A stretch of 64,000 nt of DNA from VYFG01 sp965203365 (GTDB taxonomy: Bacteria > Pseudomonadota > Gammaproteobacteria > Arenicellales > Poriferihabitantaceae): the NCBI GenBank assembly GCA_965203365.1, contig OZ241878.1, positions 2,108,001-2,172,000 on the forward strand, written 5' to 3'. The position numbers and the translations under genes were made by a program. Numbering within the stretch: position 1 is the first letter of the stretch; every line of letters begins with the position of its first letter. The notes under the pieces were generated by a model. The model was not told where the DNA came from. It saw only the letters and a list, made by a program, of their open reading frames with translations, and did not search any database. Positions 36,257 to 45,396 of this stretch are shown in pieces.

Positions 36257-37204
36257 TCAATCGGGGAGGACTGCCGACACGCTGATCGAATGGTTGTCAG
36301 GCCAGAATATCCGACTGACTTCCTCGTAGTTCGGCAAAGGCCGCTCCGTAGGCAGGGTGTAGACGAAGGAGCGCAGCATCAGGCGTCGGTCCGACTCGTA
36401 CAGGTGCGTCGGCGTGCCGCTGTGCAGCATGGCATGATTGTCCCAGATGATCAATTCCCCCGGCGACCATCGGTGGCGATACACACGATGTGGCGGGAGG
36501 GCGATTTCCAGAACCTGTTGCAACAGCGCCTTGCCGGTGTCGTCGTCCACCCCGGAGAATGCCAATGGGTCGAAATTGAGATAGTAGACCGTCCGGCCGG
36601 TGACAGGATGGGTCTGGACGACGCGATGCCAGACCGATGGCAGGGCCGCCCGTTCAAGACTCGTCAAGGGGATGAAGGCATCCGGATCCGTCTCAAGCAG
36701 TGGATCATTGTGGGCGTGAAAGCTGGCTAGGACACTGACATTTTTGAGGGCATCCCGCAACTCGGATGGAGAATCATCCCAGGCATCCGCTGTGCTCAGA
36801 AACAGAGTGTCTCCCCCTTCACGGGGAACCTCAACCGCCGACAGCAACGTGGCGGCGTTGACATGACAGGCAGCGGTTCCGTCGGTATGCCATCCGAACC
36901 CTCCCCGGGCAAAGAAGGCCAGCGGCTTTCCGTCATCATCCACAATGTTGCCGACTGTGGACACTTCGGGAACCTCGCGAAAATTGAATTGCTTGCGGGT
37001 TTCGATCTTGGGCCAACCGAAGTAGTGGCTGATGCGGGCCTGATCTTCAGGGGTCAGGTTCTGCTCCCGAAACAGCAGCAGCGAATGTCGGTCATACAAC
37101 TGGCGAATGTGGCCGACCTGATCCGGGGACAATGGACGGGTCAGGTCGACACCAACGACTTCCACCCCAAAGTTCGGCATCAGAGGAATCACATCGATCT
37201 TCAT
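36257..37204 (-). CDS. TauD/TfdA-family 2-oxoglutarate/Fe(II) dioxygenase
   Basis: The 315-residue enzyme has iron ligands H106 and D108 (GWHTDGT) and distal H261 (WDNHAMLHSGT), with arginines at 273-274 for 2-oxoglutarate. Family members hydroxylate taurine, chlorophenoxyacetates or other small acids using O2. It overlaps the response regulator gene by ATGA, an unusual arrangement that suggests it is part of the regulon or even a signal-modifying enzyme. The substrate is unknown. Confidence 0.87.
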   Translation of the reverse strand: MKIDVIPLMPNFGVEVVGVDLTRPLSPDQVGHIRQLYDRHSLLLFREQNLTPEDQARISHYFGWPKIETRKQFNFREVPEVSTVGNIVDDDGKPLAFFARGGFGWHTDGTAACHVNAATLLSAVEVPREGGDTLFLSTADAWDDSPSELRDALKNVSVLASFHAHNDPLLETDPDAFIPLTSLERAALPSVWHRVVQTHPVTGRTVYYLNFDPLAFSGVDDDTGKALLQQVLEIALPPHRVYRHRWSPGELIIWDNHAMLHSGTPTHLYESDRRLMLRSFVYTLPTERPLPNYEEVSRIFWPDNHSISVSAVLPD

Positions 37205-37839
37205 GGTGGCATGCCTGCATTCAGTTTTCGGTTGTCTACGATACCCGCAAGAATCGCGAGCCGGACCAGTTCGGCCAGCGATTCCGCCCCCAGCTTGCGC
37301 ATCAGATTGGCCCGATGTGTCTCAATGGTCTTGGGACTCACACAGAGCAACTGAGCGGTTTCACGGTTGGACTTGCCGGTCGCCACCAACGCCATGACTT
37401 CCCGCTCCCTGTCACTGAGACGCGACAGGGATGTCCGCAGCACTTCCACCTCCTCCAGTTCACTGCGCTTACAGGCATCCGATTCAATTGCCCCCTGGAC
37501 CGTGTCGAGAAGTGCCTGATCACTACAGGGCTTTTCCAGAAAATCCAAGGCGCCCAGTTTCATCGCCCGGACCGCGGCTGGAACATCGCCGTGGCCGGTC
37601 ATGATAATCACCGGAATGTCGATGCCCCGGGCGCGAATCAGTTCCTGGGTCTCCAACCCACTGTATCCCGGCATCCGCAGGTCCAGCAGTAGGCACGCGG
37701 GACCGGTATGATCGTAGCCCTCCAAAAATTCAGGGGCGGAGGCGAAAAGGCGGGTTTTCAGGCCCACCGACTCCATCAGATAGCACACGCTGTCTCGCAC
37801 CCCGGCATCGTCATCCACGATGTAGACAATTCCCTTCAT
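37201..37839 (-). CDS. FixJ/LuxR-type response regulator
   Basis: The 212-residue protein has a receiver domain with acidic pocket D10-D11, phospho-acceptor D53 (LLDLRMPG), T81 and K103, then a C-terminal LuxR HTH (LSDREREVMALVATGKSNRE). Start 37839 overlaps the kinase stop by ATGA; the upstream extension is kinase sequence. It is activated by the adjacent PAS kinase and probably controls nearby catabolic genes. Confidence 0.93.
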   Translation of the reverse strand: MKGIVYIVDDDAGVRDSVCYLMESVGLKTRLFASAPEFLEGYDHTGPACLLLDLRMPGYSGLETQELIRARGIDIPVIIMTGHGDVPAAVRAMKLGALDFLEKPCSDQALLDTVQGAIESDACKRSELEEVEVLRTSLSRLSDREREVMALVATGKSNRETAQLLCVSPKTIETHRANLMRKLGAESLAELVRLAILAGIVDNRKLNAGMPP

Positions 37840-39548
37840 TCGCCAGAGATCCGCGCGTCGGGCAGGTTGAAGATCAACCGGGCGCCCGTCATGCAACTTT
37901 CGTCCACCCGCAAACGGCCTCCATGGGACTCCACGATGGTCCGGCTGATGGACAAGCCCATCCCCAGACCGGAATCCTTGGTGGTAATATACGGTTCGAA
38001 CAGCCTGCCGACAATGTCATCGTTGATACCGGGCCCATTGTCGGAAACGCCGACTTCGCATCCGGTGCGCACATCATGAGCCACACTCACCGACAAACAG
38101 CGATCATGCGGCGGCGCCTGTTTCAGAGAATCAATGCTGTTTCGGATCAGGTTGAAAACCACCTGCTCCATCTCGATCCGGTTTACCTGCACCAAGACTG
38201 CCGTATCCGGCAGGTCTTTATGCCACTTGATTCCATTGCGTCGCAATGATGCCTCGGCGAGTTCGAAAACCGCGTTCACGATTTCGACCATGTCATGCTC
38301 GCTGACGGATGGAACCGAGTCCCGTACGAATTCGCCGACATGGCTGAGGATGGCTTTGGCTCTTTCTGCCTCCTTGGTGGACTTCTCCAGAGCATCCACC
38401 ACTTCCGGAAACCGGTCCTGACCATTTTCCAGGCGCCGGAGAGAGCCTCGGGCATAGCAAGTTATCGCCGTCAGCGGCTGACTGAGTTCATGCGCCAGTG
38501 CTGAAGCCATCTCCCCCATGGAAGCACGGCGTAGAACCGCCGCCATTTGCTCTTGCTGTTGTCTGATCTTTTCTTCCGCCTGCATCCGCTCGGTAATGTC
38601 GGTTCTCAGACCGACTACACCGCCGGTTCGGGTTCGCCGATCAGTGGCCAGTACCCATCGTCCATCGGACAACTCAACTTCCACAGAACCCTTCTGATTC
38701 GAGTAGTCCGCCATGCGCTCTTCGAGCCACTCCTCCACGCGACCGATGGCGGCTCGCACCTCTCCTGCCTCGGCACTGATGCGCAGCAGATCCCTGAACG
38801 ATATGCCCGGATTCAGCTTGTCGCGGATGCTTGGGAACAGATCCGCGAGACGGGAGTTGGAGGCCACCAGGCACCCGTCACTGTCAAACAACAAAAAGCC
38901 ATCCGTCATCGATTCGAGTGCCTCACTCAGCCATTCCTGGCTCGTCCGGAACTGTGCCTCGGTTTCCCGACGCATGCGAATCTCTTCCCTGAGCTCACGA
39001 TTGCTGCTTTCAAGGGCCGCAGTGGCGCACCTTATGCGTTCATCCAGTTTCTCATAGGCCTGGCGTAAATCCCGTTCCGCGCATTTGCGAATGCTGATAT
39101 CCCTGACCAGGAAAAAATAGCCTAAGACCCGGCCATCCTCTATATCCGGCATGTAATTGAGATGCACATCACGGCAGATGCCATCCGGATAAGTGATCGT
39201 ACTCTCCTGGCTGACTTCTTTGCCGGAAAGCACCTGTTCCAGCAGGGTTTCCACCGTGTGGTAGTGTTCGTCCGAAAAAAGATCCCGCAACGACATGCCG
39301 ATCAGGTCATCCCTGTTCAGCCCATACCAAGCCTCCAATTGCCGGTTGGCGAAGACGATGCGCTGATTGAGATCCACATAGCCGGTCATGGCCGGCAAGG
39401 CATCGATGATTTGCTGTAACCGGCTGTTTTCTTCCATCAGCCGGGAGATGTCGATATCCGGATTTCCGGTGCGCCATAACGCTCCCCTTTCCCCCGCTTG
39501 ACGAACATTCGCGGGCGAGAAGACAGATGCGTCACCGATACGATTCAA
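37836..39548 (-). CDS. PAS-domain sensor histidine kinase (FixL-like, soluble)
   Basis: The 570-residue kinase has a PAS domain at about 45-155, a coiled-coil stretch at 155-205, a second PAS at 205-325, HisKA with H353 (LAHELSQPLTAI) and an HATPase domain with N-box FNLIRNSIDSL and G-boxes DNGPGI and GLGMGLS. No membrane segment is seen, so it senses a cytosolic cue. PAS-1 lacks an obvious heme-binding signature that I can confirm. It is the first gene of a kinase-regulator-dioxygenase operon. Confidence 0.92.
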   Translation of the reverse strand: MNRIGDASVFSPANVRQAGERGALWRTGNPDIDISRLMEENSRLQQIIDALPAMTGYVDLNQRIVFANRQLEAWYGLNRDDLIGMSLRDLFSDEHYHTVETLLEQVLSGKEVSQESTITYPDGICRDVHLNYMPDIEDGRVLGYFFLVRDISIRKCAERDLRQAYEKLDERIRCATAALESSNRELREEIRMRRETEAQFRTSQEWLSEALESMTDGFLLFDSDGCLVASNSRLADLFPSIRDKLNPGISFRDLLRISAEAGEVRAAIGRVEEWLEERMADYSNQKGSVEVELSDGRWVLATDRRTRTGGVVGLRTDITERMQAEEKIRQQQEQMAAVLRRASMGEMASALAHELSQPLTAITCYARGSLRRLENGQDRFPEVVDALEKSTKEAERAKAILSHVGEFVRDSVPSVSEHDMVEIVNAVFELAEASLRRNGIKWHKDLPDTAVLVQVNRIEMEQVVFNLIRNSIDSLKQAPPHDRCLSVSVAHDVRTGCEVGVSDNGPGINDDIVGRLFEPYITTKDSGLGMGLSISRTIVESHGGRLRVDESCMTGARLIFNLPDARISGE

Positions 39549-39699
39549 TTCACACCGATCCCAGAAAACCAGTTACCCTGTCCAAAGATACCACTATCAC
39601 GGCCGCATTTCCAACAAACCGCTGTGGACGATCCCTCGGGAATGCCCCCTATCGCACCGCACGAGGCATCGGACAACGCATGCTGGTCCGCACTGAATC

Positions 39700-40651
39700 T
39701 GAACCGAAGCACCAATGGCGATTTATCTTGGTCCATCGATATCGCCGCACTGTGCACTACCGCCTCGCATCAGTGCGAAATGATGACACCGTCCGATTGT
39801 GCCGGAGTGGTGCTTTACGACCCGGAGAATATTCTCTACACCACTGGCATCATGCCGGTTTTTACTGCACTTTCGTGATCGATACGGCTTTATCGTCGCC
39901 CATCCCATGGGCCGGTGGTGTTCTCTTAAAACTATACAGGCGCCATCTCACCAAAGACGCCGGTCTAGTCGACGAAGTACGTGATCGGATTTCCTGCCGG
40001 GACGAAACGGGTGGCTCGGATATCCACGGAAACAGGGTCCGCAGGGTTGAATGAGGTCCAAGACCTCATCTACATCTATGGTGGCAGCGATCACAGACTG
40101 GCGATGGACCACTGCGAACCCTCACGGCTGAGGGCACTGGAATCCAAGAACTCATCGAATGGATTCGGACCATCCAGTCGGCCGAGGAAGCGGACTGCAT
40201 CTGGAGGAGCTTCCCGTCACGGAACAAGGAACGCAGAGAATACGGGATGCGCCAAGTCCCGGCGTCAGGGAACATTGTCTCCGGCCTCATCCCGGCTGGC
40301 AACAATCTTGAATGGGGTGGCGAGTGGCTGAAGGTCGCTTACCGGATCAGGTCCACGTACCAATCCCTGATGGCCGGAGTCATCGGATCGATTCGAACCG
40401 GCTGAGGAGTTGGTTGCTTTCAATATCGACTTGTGATCAAGCCATTCGGATACTGCACGGACATTTCGCAAACGCTTTTCTGCGAACCGGGTATACCGAT
40501 GCGGTGGCAAAAGACCCTCTATTCCCTGGTCCGGGAAGGACTGGCACACAACATGGGTCCACTGCAACCGGGCCGGACATTGCGGGCGATGACGGAGTCC
40601 GGCCCGGTGACATGTTCTGACTTCCCCTTCGAAACGGTTCTGATCGATTGA
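39700..40651 (+). pseudogene. decayed M24-family metallohydrolase (creatinase/DddP-like)
   Basis: Fragments of one protein occur in order in different plus-strand frames: VVLYDPENILYTTG (about 39800), FRDRYGFIVAHPMGR (about 39870), GGSDHRLAMDHCEPSRLRAL (about 40080), ELVAFNIDL (about 40410), then after a one-base shift IKPFGYCTDISQTLFCEPG and an HNMGPLQPG segment to 40651. These are M24 creatinase/aminopeptidase-P fold motifs, including the metal-ligand region GYCTDIS. They are closest in pattern to the DMSP-lyase DddP/creatinase branch. Several frameshifts and a missing C-terminus make it non-functional. Confidence 0.75.
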
Positions 40652-40665
40652 AGAGACTCTCGGCC

Positions 40666-41391
40666 TTATTCAACCAATCCCACCACGGAAAGTCCGATCA
40701 ATACGATCAAGGCCACGTTTCGATACTGCGTCTCCCCCGTCAAGCCAAACAGGCGGGACCCGAGCCAAGCGCCAACCAGATACAACACCGCGCCGGGCCA
40801 TGCGATCAAAAGATCACCGCTCCCGACGGTTCCCGCATAGACAGCAATGCATGTGAACCAGATCTGCACCATAAAGGCCCAAGAGACAATCAGGGTTCGT
40901 GCCTCCATGTGATTCCATGGACCCAGCAAAATCGCGGTGACGGTGACTAGGGCAATATAGCTGGCACCAAAAATGATGCCGCTGACGCTGCCAATGAGTA
41001 TCATGCCAGCCAGACCCAAGCGCTTTCGATATCGCCAGCCTGACAACAGCATCAAGCTGGTCAACAGGATCGTGACGGCGATTGCCCGGGCCAAGGTCTC
41101 CGAATCCATCAACCACAGCAGCCATTGACCGGCCGGAATAAACAACATGCTCGGGATCACCAGGCTGAGGGTCGGTTTCCACTGAATCTGGTGATAACAT
41201 GAGCGGAACAGAAAGGTGCTGGCGACGAAATCCACGATCAGCACCTTGCCCACCATCGTGATCGGCGGATAGAAAATGGTCAAAATGGCGATCATGAAGG
41301 CGGGGCCACCGAAACCGGTAAACCCCCGTAGCAGCCCGGCGACAAGCGCCACCCCGGTGATGACCGCCATTTCCGGTTCATTACCTACCAT
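40666..41391 (-). CDS. TauE/SafE-family sulfite/organosulfur exporter
   Basis: The 241-residue membrane protein has about eight hydrophobic segments. The N-terminal repeat GLLRGFTGFGGPAFMIAIL is characteristic of TauE/SafE (formerly DUF81). These export sulfite, sulfoacetate or related anions. No sulfonate-cleaving gene is adjacent, although the ComDE-like decarboxylase at 10.4-11.5 kb could belong to sulfonate metabolism. It diverges from the EVE gene. Confidence 0.85.
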   Translation of the reverse strand: MVGNEPEMAVITGVALVAGLLRGFTGFGGPAFMIAILTIFYPPITMVGKVLIVDFVASTFLFRSCYHQIQWKPTLSLVIPSMLFIPAGQWLLWLMDSETLARAIAVTILLTSLMLLSGWRYRKRLGLAGMILIGSVSGIIFGASYIALVTVTAILLGPWNHMEARTLIVSWAFMVQIWFTCIAVYAGTVGSGDLLIAWPGAVLYLVGAWLGSRLFGLTGETQYRNVALIVLIGLSVVGLVE

Positions 41392-41424
41392 CGTTCAACG
41401 AACGCTGCCAATCGCAACCACGGC

Positions 41425-41904
41425 ATGATCACCTACCTCTTGGCCTGGAACCCGCGACGCGCCCTCTGGCGCGAACGCACCACGTTACTGCACCGCCTCG
41501 CATCTGGTCAGCCCGCTGTCACTTCCTGGGGCATGTTGTCGAAATCCATCCAGCCGGGGGACAGGGTTTTCCTCATCCAACTGGGAGTGCCACCCCGGGG
41601 GATCATTGCTTCAGGTTCTGCGGTGAGCGGCGCATACCTTACACCACACTGGGACGTGGAGAAACGAAAGCAGGGAAAGAGCAGCCGTTGCGTGGATATC
41701 GTATTGTCCCAACTGCTTGATACGGACGCCGTCGCACCTCTGTCCATGGCGAGCCTCAACGTATCGCCGCTGGACGAGATGCATTGGTCCATCCAGGGTT
41801 CGGGCGTTATGATTCCGGCCCATATAGCCGTTGCTCTGGAATCAAGCTGGTCGGCTCATCTCAAACGCATGAAAGCAGGCACCGCCCCAGCCGGTGCACA
41901 TTGA
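41425..41904 (+). CDS. EVE-like (PUA fold) domain protein
   Basis: The 159-residue protein resembles the EVE-type modified-base reader found in front of McrB- and HNH-type restriction genes. It has YLLAWNPRR at the start, SIQPGDRVFLIQLGVPPRGIIA with a following SG, an HWD motif and a late HWSIQGSGVMIP. Here it is free-standing, followed by transposase remnants, so a restriction partner may have been lost. It probably binds modified DNA or RNA. Confidence 0.7.
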   Translation: MITYLLAWNPRRALWRERTTLLHRLASGQPAVTSWGMLSKSIQPGDRVFLIQLGVPPRGIIASGSAVSGAYLTPHWDVEKRKQGKSSRCVDIVLSQLLDTDAVAPLSMASLNVSPLDEMHWSIQGSGVMIPAHIAVALESSWSAHLKRMKAGTAPAGAH

Positions 41905-42059
41905 ACGTCAGTCATAACAGGGCAACCGTGCGTTCAACCCCCTCCGCTCTCCAGGTCCGCCCGCAACCCGGTTCCCGATTTTGGATCGCCGACTCTGCCC
42001 ATGTCAGTAGCGGTTTTCCATATCCTGTGGCATCGACCTTAGCGGGATCACACCCCCTA

Positions 42060-42790
42060 GCCCCAGGGCGGAGGCACCGCCAGCGACAGACTACCCGGAC
42101 CGGGAACTGGTCGGTGCGTTGGCCGACTGGGGACCGGTGAGCCTGCGACGGGTCGACCCCGCCGACCGTCAGGCGGGTCCCGATACCCGGGGGGTGTCGG
42201 TGTGTGACCGGGAGGGCGATTGCTGGGCCTTGCTGAAGCAAGTCGATGAGATCGACGCGGAACGGCTGGTGCGGGCAGCCCGAGGGGCGAAACGCCGGGT
42301 GCGCACCGAGGACGGGGCCGAGGAAGACGGGTGGGACCACGGGGCGCAATGGGACTCGGTGGGCAGCCAACGCCTGAGATTGGTGGCCCGGGGAGGACCA
42401 CGGGGCCATTCGGCAGCGGCGGTGACACTCACCTTGCACTGCGGGCGCGTGTCGCTGGTGCCACCGAAGGAAGTGGGCGGTGACCCGCTGACGGTGCTGG
42501 CCGTGTCCGCCCGGGAGGCATCCCCCCGCCCGGGCACGGCGCCGCTGGAGTGGGGGTGGCTGACCACGGCGGATGAGACCCCCGACCATGGCGTCTGCCC
42601 GGCTCGCGCGGTCCTCCAGACCCCCTGACCCGCCAGACCGGGGTGGTCCTGACCGCCGGACTGGCGGGATGTTATCCGTCCCAACGTCAGCCGATGCCCG
42701 GGACGCAGACGCTCTGGCCGGGCCGGCAGCGGCTGAAGGGGTATGTGATCGGTGATGAATTGGGTACCCAAGCGCAGGCAACCCACTGAC
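42060..42790 (+). mobile_element. remnant of IS4-family (Tn5-like) transposase
   Basis: A plus-strand frame to 42628 keeps the IS4/Tn5 transposase landmarks VSVCDREGDCWALL (second catalytic Asp region), LVRAARGAKRRV and APLEWGWLTT. After a frameshift a further piece, TLWPGRQRLKGYVIG, corresponds to the family C-terminus, ending near 42788. The N-terminal third and the inverted repeats are not recognisable. The element is dead. Confidence 0.7.
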
Positions 42791-43196
42791 GAAATGAGGG
42801 GATGGACGATGAAAATCCGGATGGAAAGATGGCGGGGTTAAGTGTGATGAGTTGATAGATCAGGCAGTCCGTCAGGCCCGGGCCACGGCTTGCGACGGGG
42901 TCTTCGATCCGGTCGGAACCGTCCCGTGTACCATGCGAAGGAGGCCGGGCGCGCTGAGGTTCCTGCGAAACAGGGTCCTGGGCATGGTTTATCATCCGGG
43001 ATGGAGAGAACGGCCTTGGCATACCGCTTTTCACCGAGAAGTCTGCGAAAGGATTTTTTTCAATCCGCTGAAACCCCCGGATTTGCTTGTTTGGCCGGCT
43101 CAGCGGGAATTGCTGTGCGACCCCTTGATCCAGATCGCTCGGCCAGTGGTCACTGCAAGACCATGGACCGACGATCGACATGGAAACTTGTCCGGA
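42791..43196. other. intergenic stretch after IS remnant
   Basis: No coding region, RNA or repeat is recognisable. I found no clear terminator for the RTX gene here. Confidence 0.35.
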
Positions 43197-43958
43197 TCAG
43201 CCGAACATGAAATCCTCTTCCGTCAGTTGAACACCGTCCTCCAGGTTGAGCAAGGTTATCGTTTCACCTTGTGAGCCGTATGAGATTGTCGCTTGGCCAT
43301 CCTGAACCTGAGAAATGGTCAGATCGTCAAATTCAATGTCACCCTTGAATTGAATCTTGTCCTTACCGTCCTCGAAGTCGTTAATGGTGTCGTTGCCATC
43401 TCCAGCCGAGAAGACAAAGGTGTCGTTGCCCTTGCCGCCCCGCAGCCAGTCGTTTCCGGCGCCGCCTTCCAGCTGGTCATTGCCCTTGCCGCCCCTTAGC
43501 GTGTCGTTGCCGCCTCCAGCACCGCCAGCTCCAGAATCTCCGTACAAGTTGTCATTGCCCTTGCCACCCTTCAGAGAGTCATTCCCAGCACCGCCGTACA
43601 AGTTGTCATTGCCCTCGCTACCCTTCAGCGTGTCGTTGCCCTCGTTGCCATACAGGTGGTCATTCCCGCCGTCGCCGCAGAGCGTGTCGTTGCCAAGGTC
43701 ACCCCAAAGGTAGTCGTTTCCATTGCCGCCATAGACGGTATCGTCATCCTCGCCGCCATACAGCAAATCCTTGCCTTCCCCGCCATACATGGTGTCGTTG
43801 CCGGCACCACCACAGAGCAGGTCGTCGCCGCCGTTGCCGCGCATCGTATCGCCGCCGTCTTCGCCCGCTATCCTTTCCGCATTTTCAGTGCCGTTGATCG
43901 TGTCGTCACCATTGCCGCCCATCATTGCAGGAAGACTGTAATATAGTGCCCAATTCAT
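43197..43958 (-). CDS. RTX (hemolysin-type calcium-binding repeat) protein
   Basis: The 253-residue protein consists mainly of about sixteen GGxGxDxLx nonapeptides (GGNGNDYLWGD type), which form a calcium-loaded beta roll outside the cell. It has no N-terminal signal peptide and ends in NDTFVFSAGDGNDTI and an acidic LTEEDFMFG tail, fitting type I secretion. There is no enzymatic domain, so a binding, matrix or S-layer-like role is likely. AGGAGAG precedes the ATG. Its promoter carries a G15 tract. No type I secretion genes are in the window. Confidence 0.85.
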   Translation of the reverse strand: MNWALYYSLPAMMGGNGDDTINGTENAERIAGEDGGDTMRGNGGDDLLCGGAGNDTMYGGEGKDLLYGGEDDDTVYGGNGNDYLWGDLGNDTLCGDGGNDHLYGNEGNDTLKGSEGNDNLYGGAGNDSLKGGKGNDNLYGDSGAGGAGGGNDTLRGGKGNDQLEGGAGNDWLRGGKGNDTFVFSAGDGNDTINDFEDGKDKIQFKGDIEFDDLTISQVQDGQATISYGSQGETITLLNLEDGVQLTEEDFMFG

Positions 43959-44040
43959 GTTTCTCTCCTGTCAGTTACTGTTCAATTGCATCGTGGGATC
44001 AGCCGCCCTATATTCAGGCGTGCGGGCAGACTGACCTGCC

Positions 44041-44073
44041 CTTATACCCCCCCCCCCCCCCGCCCGCTGTCAA
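44041..44073 (-). promoter_or_regulatory. phase-variable promoter of RTX gene with G15 spacer tract
   Basis: On the minus strand a perfect -35 TTGACA (44073-44068) and a -10 TATAAG (44046-44041) are separated by 21 bp, of which the last 15 are G (44061-44047). The RTX ATG is 83 bp downstream. A change to about 11 G would give the optimal 17-bp spacing. The layout is the same as in known poly-G promoter switches such as Neisseria porA and opc. Confidence 0.8.
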
Positions 44074-44079
44074 GACTCC

Positions 44080-44500
44080 AAAGTGATAAAGCAGGGTGAT
44101 CCCACGCTAATTTCGGCCAATTTTGCTTGGCGGGAAGTGGCTGACATGGACGCGCAGGCGCGTCCCGTCAGCGAACTGCTGCAGATGGTGCTTCCGGACG
44201 GGCGCGACCGCCGTTGCTGCCGCCCGCGGTTGCTGCAATCTCCGGCCAGTTCCTTCTTCTTCGTGTCCACCGGGACTGCTGGCCGAGCGCGTTGCAGGAA
44301 CCCGTCGGCCTGTGCGCCGATGTGCCCGATCTGCGCGTTGCGGTCCGGGTGCGACAATCTGGTCGCATCCGAAATCGACTCCGATATTCCTGCTCGCAAG
44401 GCCGGGGAGCGCAATCACCGTGAGGGTCTCTTCTATCACCCCGCGTCCTGCAATGATGATCCAGCACTGCGGTCTGAAGACGGCTGATGCAGGATGAGCC
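44080..44500 (-). mobile_element. remnant of ISAzo13-family transposase
   Basis: On the minus strand one frame carries SHPDRNAQIGHIGAQ and a VDTKKKELAGDCSNRGR block. These match the ISAzo13 transposase motifs DRNAQFEHIN and VDTKKKELVGNFKNGGR. A second frame has HVSHFPPSK followed by RG, the later HYPPGTSKW...NWRG region, after a large internal deletion. Stops and frameshifts show it is inactive. Confidence 0.75.
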
Positions 44501-44929
44501 TAGGCCCACTTCCTGGCAGCGCTGATCAAAATATTCGATCCCCGGCCACCTGATTGCCCGGCATCCCCGGTTCCGTTTGCCAAACCTTGAAGCGTACCCC
44601 CCGCACGAAGCCCCGCCCAACCGAACGCTTGCGCTCCAGCAATAATCCGGTTGACAAGGATGCGTTTGATTGAACAATGTCCCGCCCGGGTGCTGTAACC
44701 AGAATCCCGTGTTCCTGCAATCCCGGTGAAACATGAAAAACTTACAAACCACGGGCTTGTAGCATTACGAGCCCGGATTTCATTCCCCCCAGTGCAACAC
44801 TTGGCCCCGTTGCCTGATCGCTTGAGTTAGGCGGATGGCAGCAGGCCAGATGATGGCAGACCCTCTCAGTTTGCGAACAACTGGAGAAGGGTCATGCCAA
44901 CTGGCGACCACCACCTGACCCACCCGGAA
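44501..44929. other. no gene recognised between IS remnants
   Basis: Short frames only. It probably includes further degraded mobile-element DNA, but nothing identifiable. Confidence 0.35.
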
Positions 44930-45200
44930 AGATCGCCCATTTTCGCGCTCCAGTCCACGGGTCGATCCCAGCGGCCGATGGCTGATCAGCTCGGGCGGGA
45001 CGTCAGCCCGATTTCCCGAGAGCTGTCCCGCCACCGCGGACAGCGCGGTTATCGTCACCAGCCAGCCTAGGGCAAGGCGACATCCCGACGCCGGGCCGCC
45101 TCGGCTGTGCCCTGGAAGATGACCCCCGAGCGCTGGGCGGTGGTCGAGGAAGCGGGCCCTTGCGTCGTGAAATCGCCTCAGTCAGACTCCCTGGCGTCGA
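44930..45200 (+). mobile_element. remnant of IS30-family transposase
   Basis: From about 44980 a plus-strand frame reads MADQLGRDVSPISRELSRHR, GQRGYRHQPA, a stop, then RRRAASAVPWKMTPERWAVV. This is the N-terminal HTH region of IS30 transposases (AeqLGRdpSTISREL). The catalytic DDE part is absent. Confidence 0.75.
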
Positions 45201-45396
45201 GATGGATGCCATCAATGACCGACATCAGCCCCTAGGAGGGCTGAATTTTCCGGTCGCCGCCCCGCTCCCTTCATTCGGGCTACGCCCTCATGCCGGGAGC
45301 GGGGCGAGTGTTGCACTTCAGACTGGAAGTGGGGATGTAAAAAACAATCCATTATGAGACATAATGGGGGTTTCTGGTGGACCCAAGTTTCAACAC

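Noticed and set aside
41912..42781. 289-residue minus-strand open frame over the IS4 remnant
   Set aside because: The plus strand carries clear transposase motifs; the antisense frame is Pro/Arg-rich without motifs.
44168..44752. 194-residue minus-strand frame
   Set aside because: It is a different frame from the ISAzo13 fragments and is rich in Cys/Arg without motifs.
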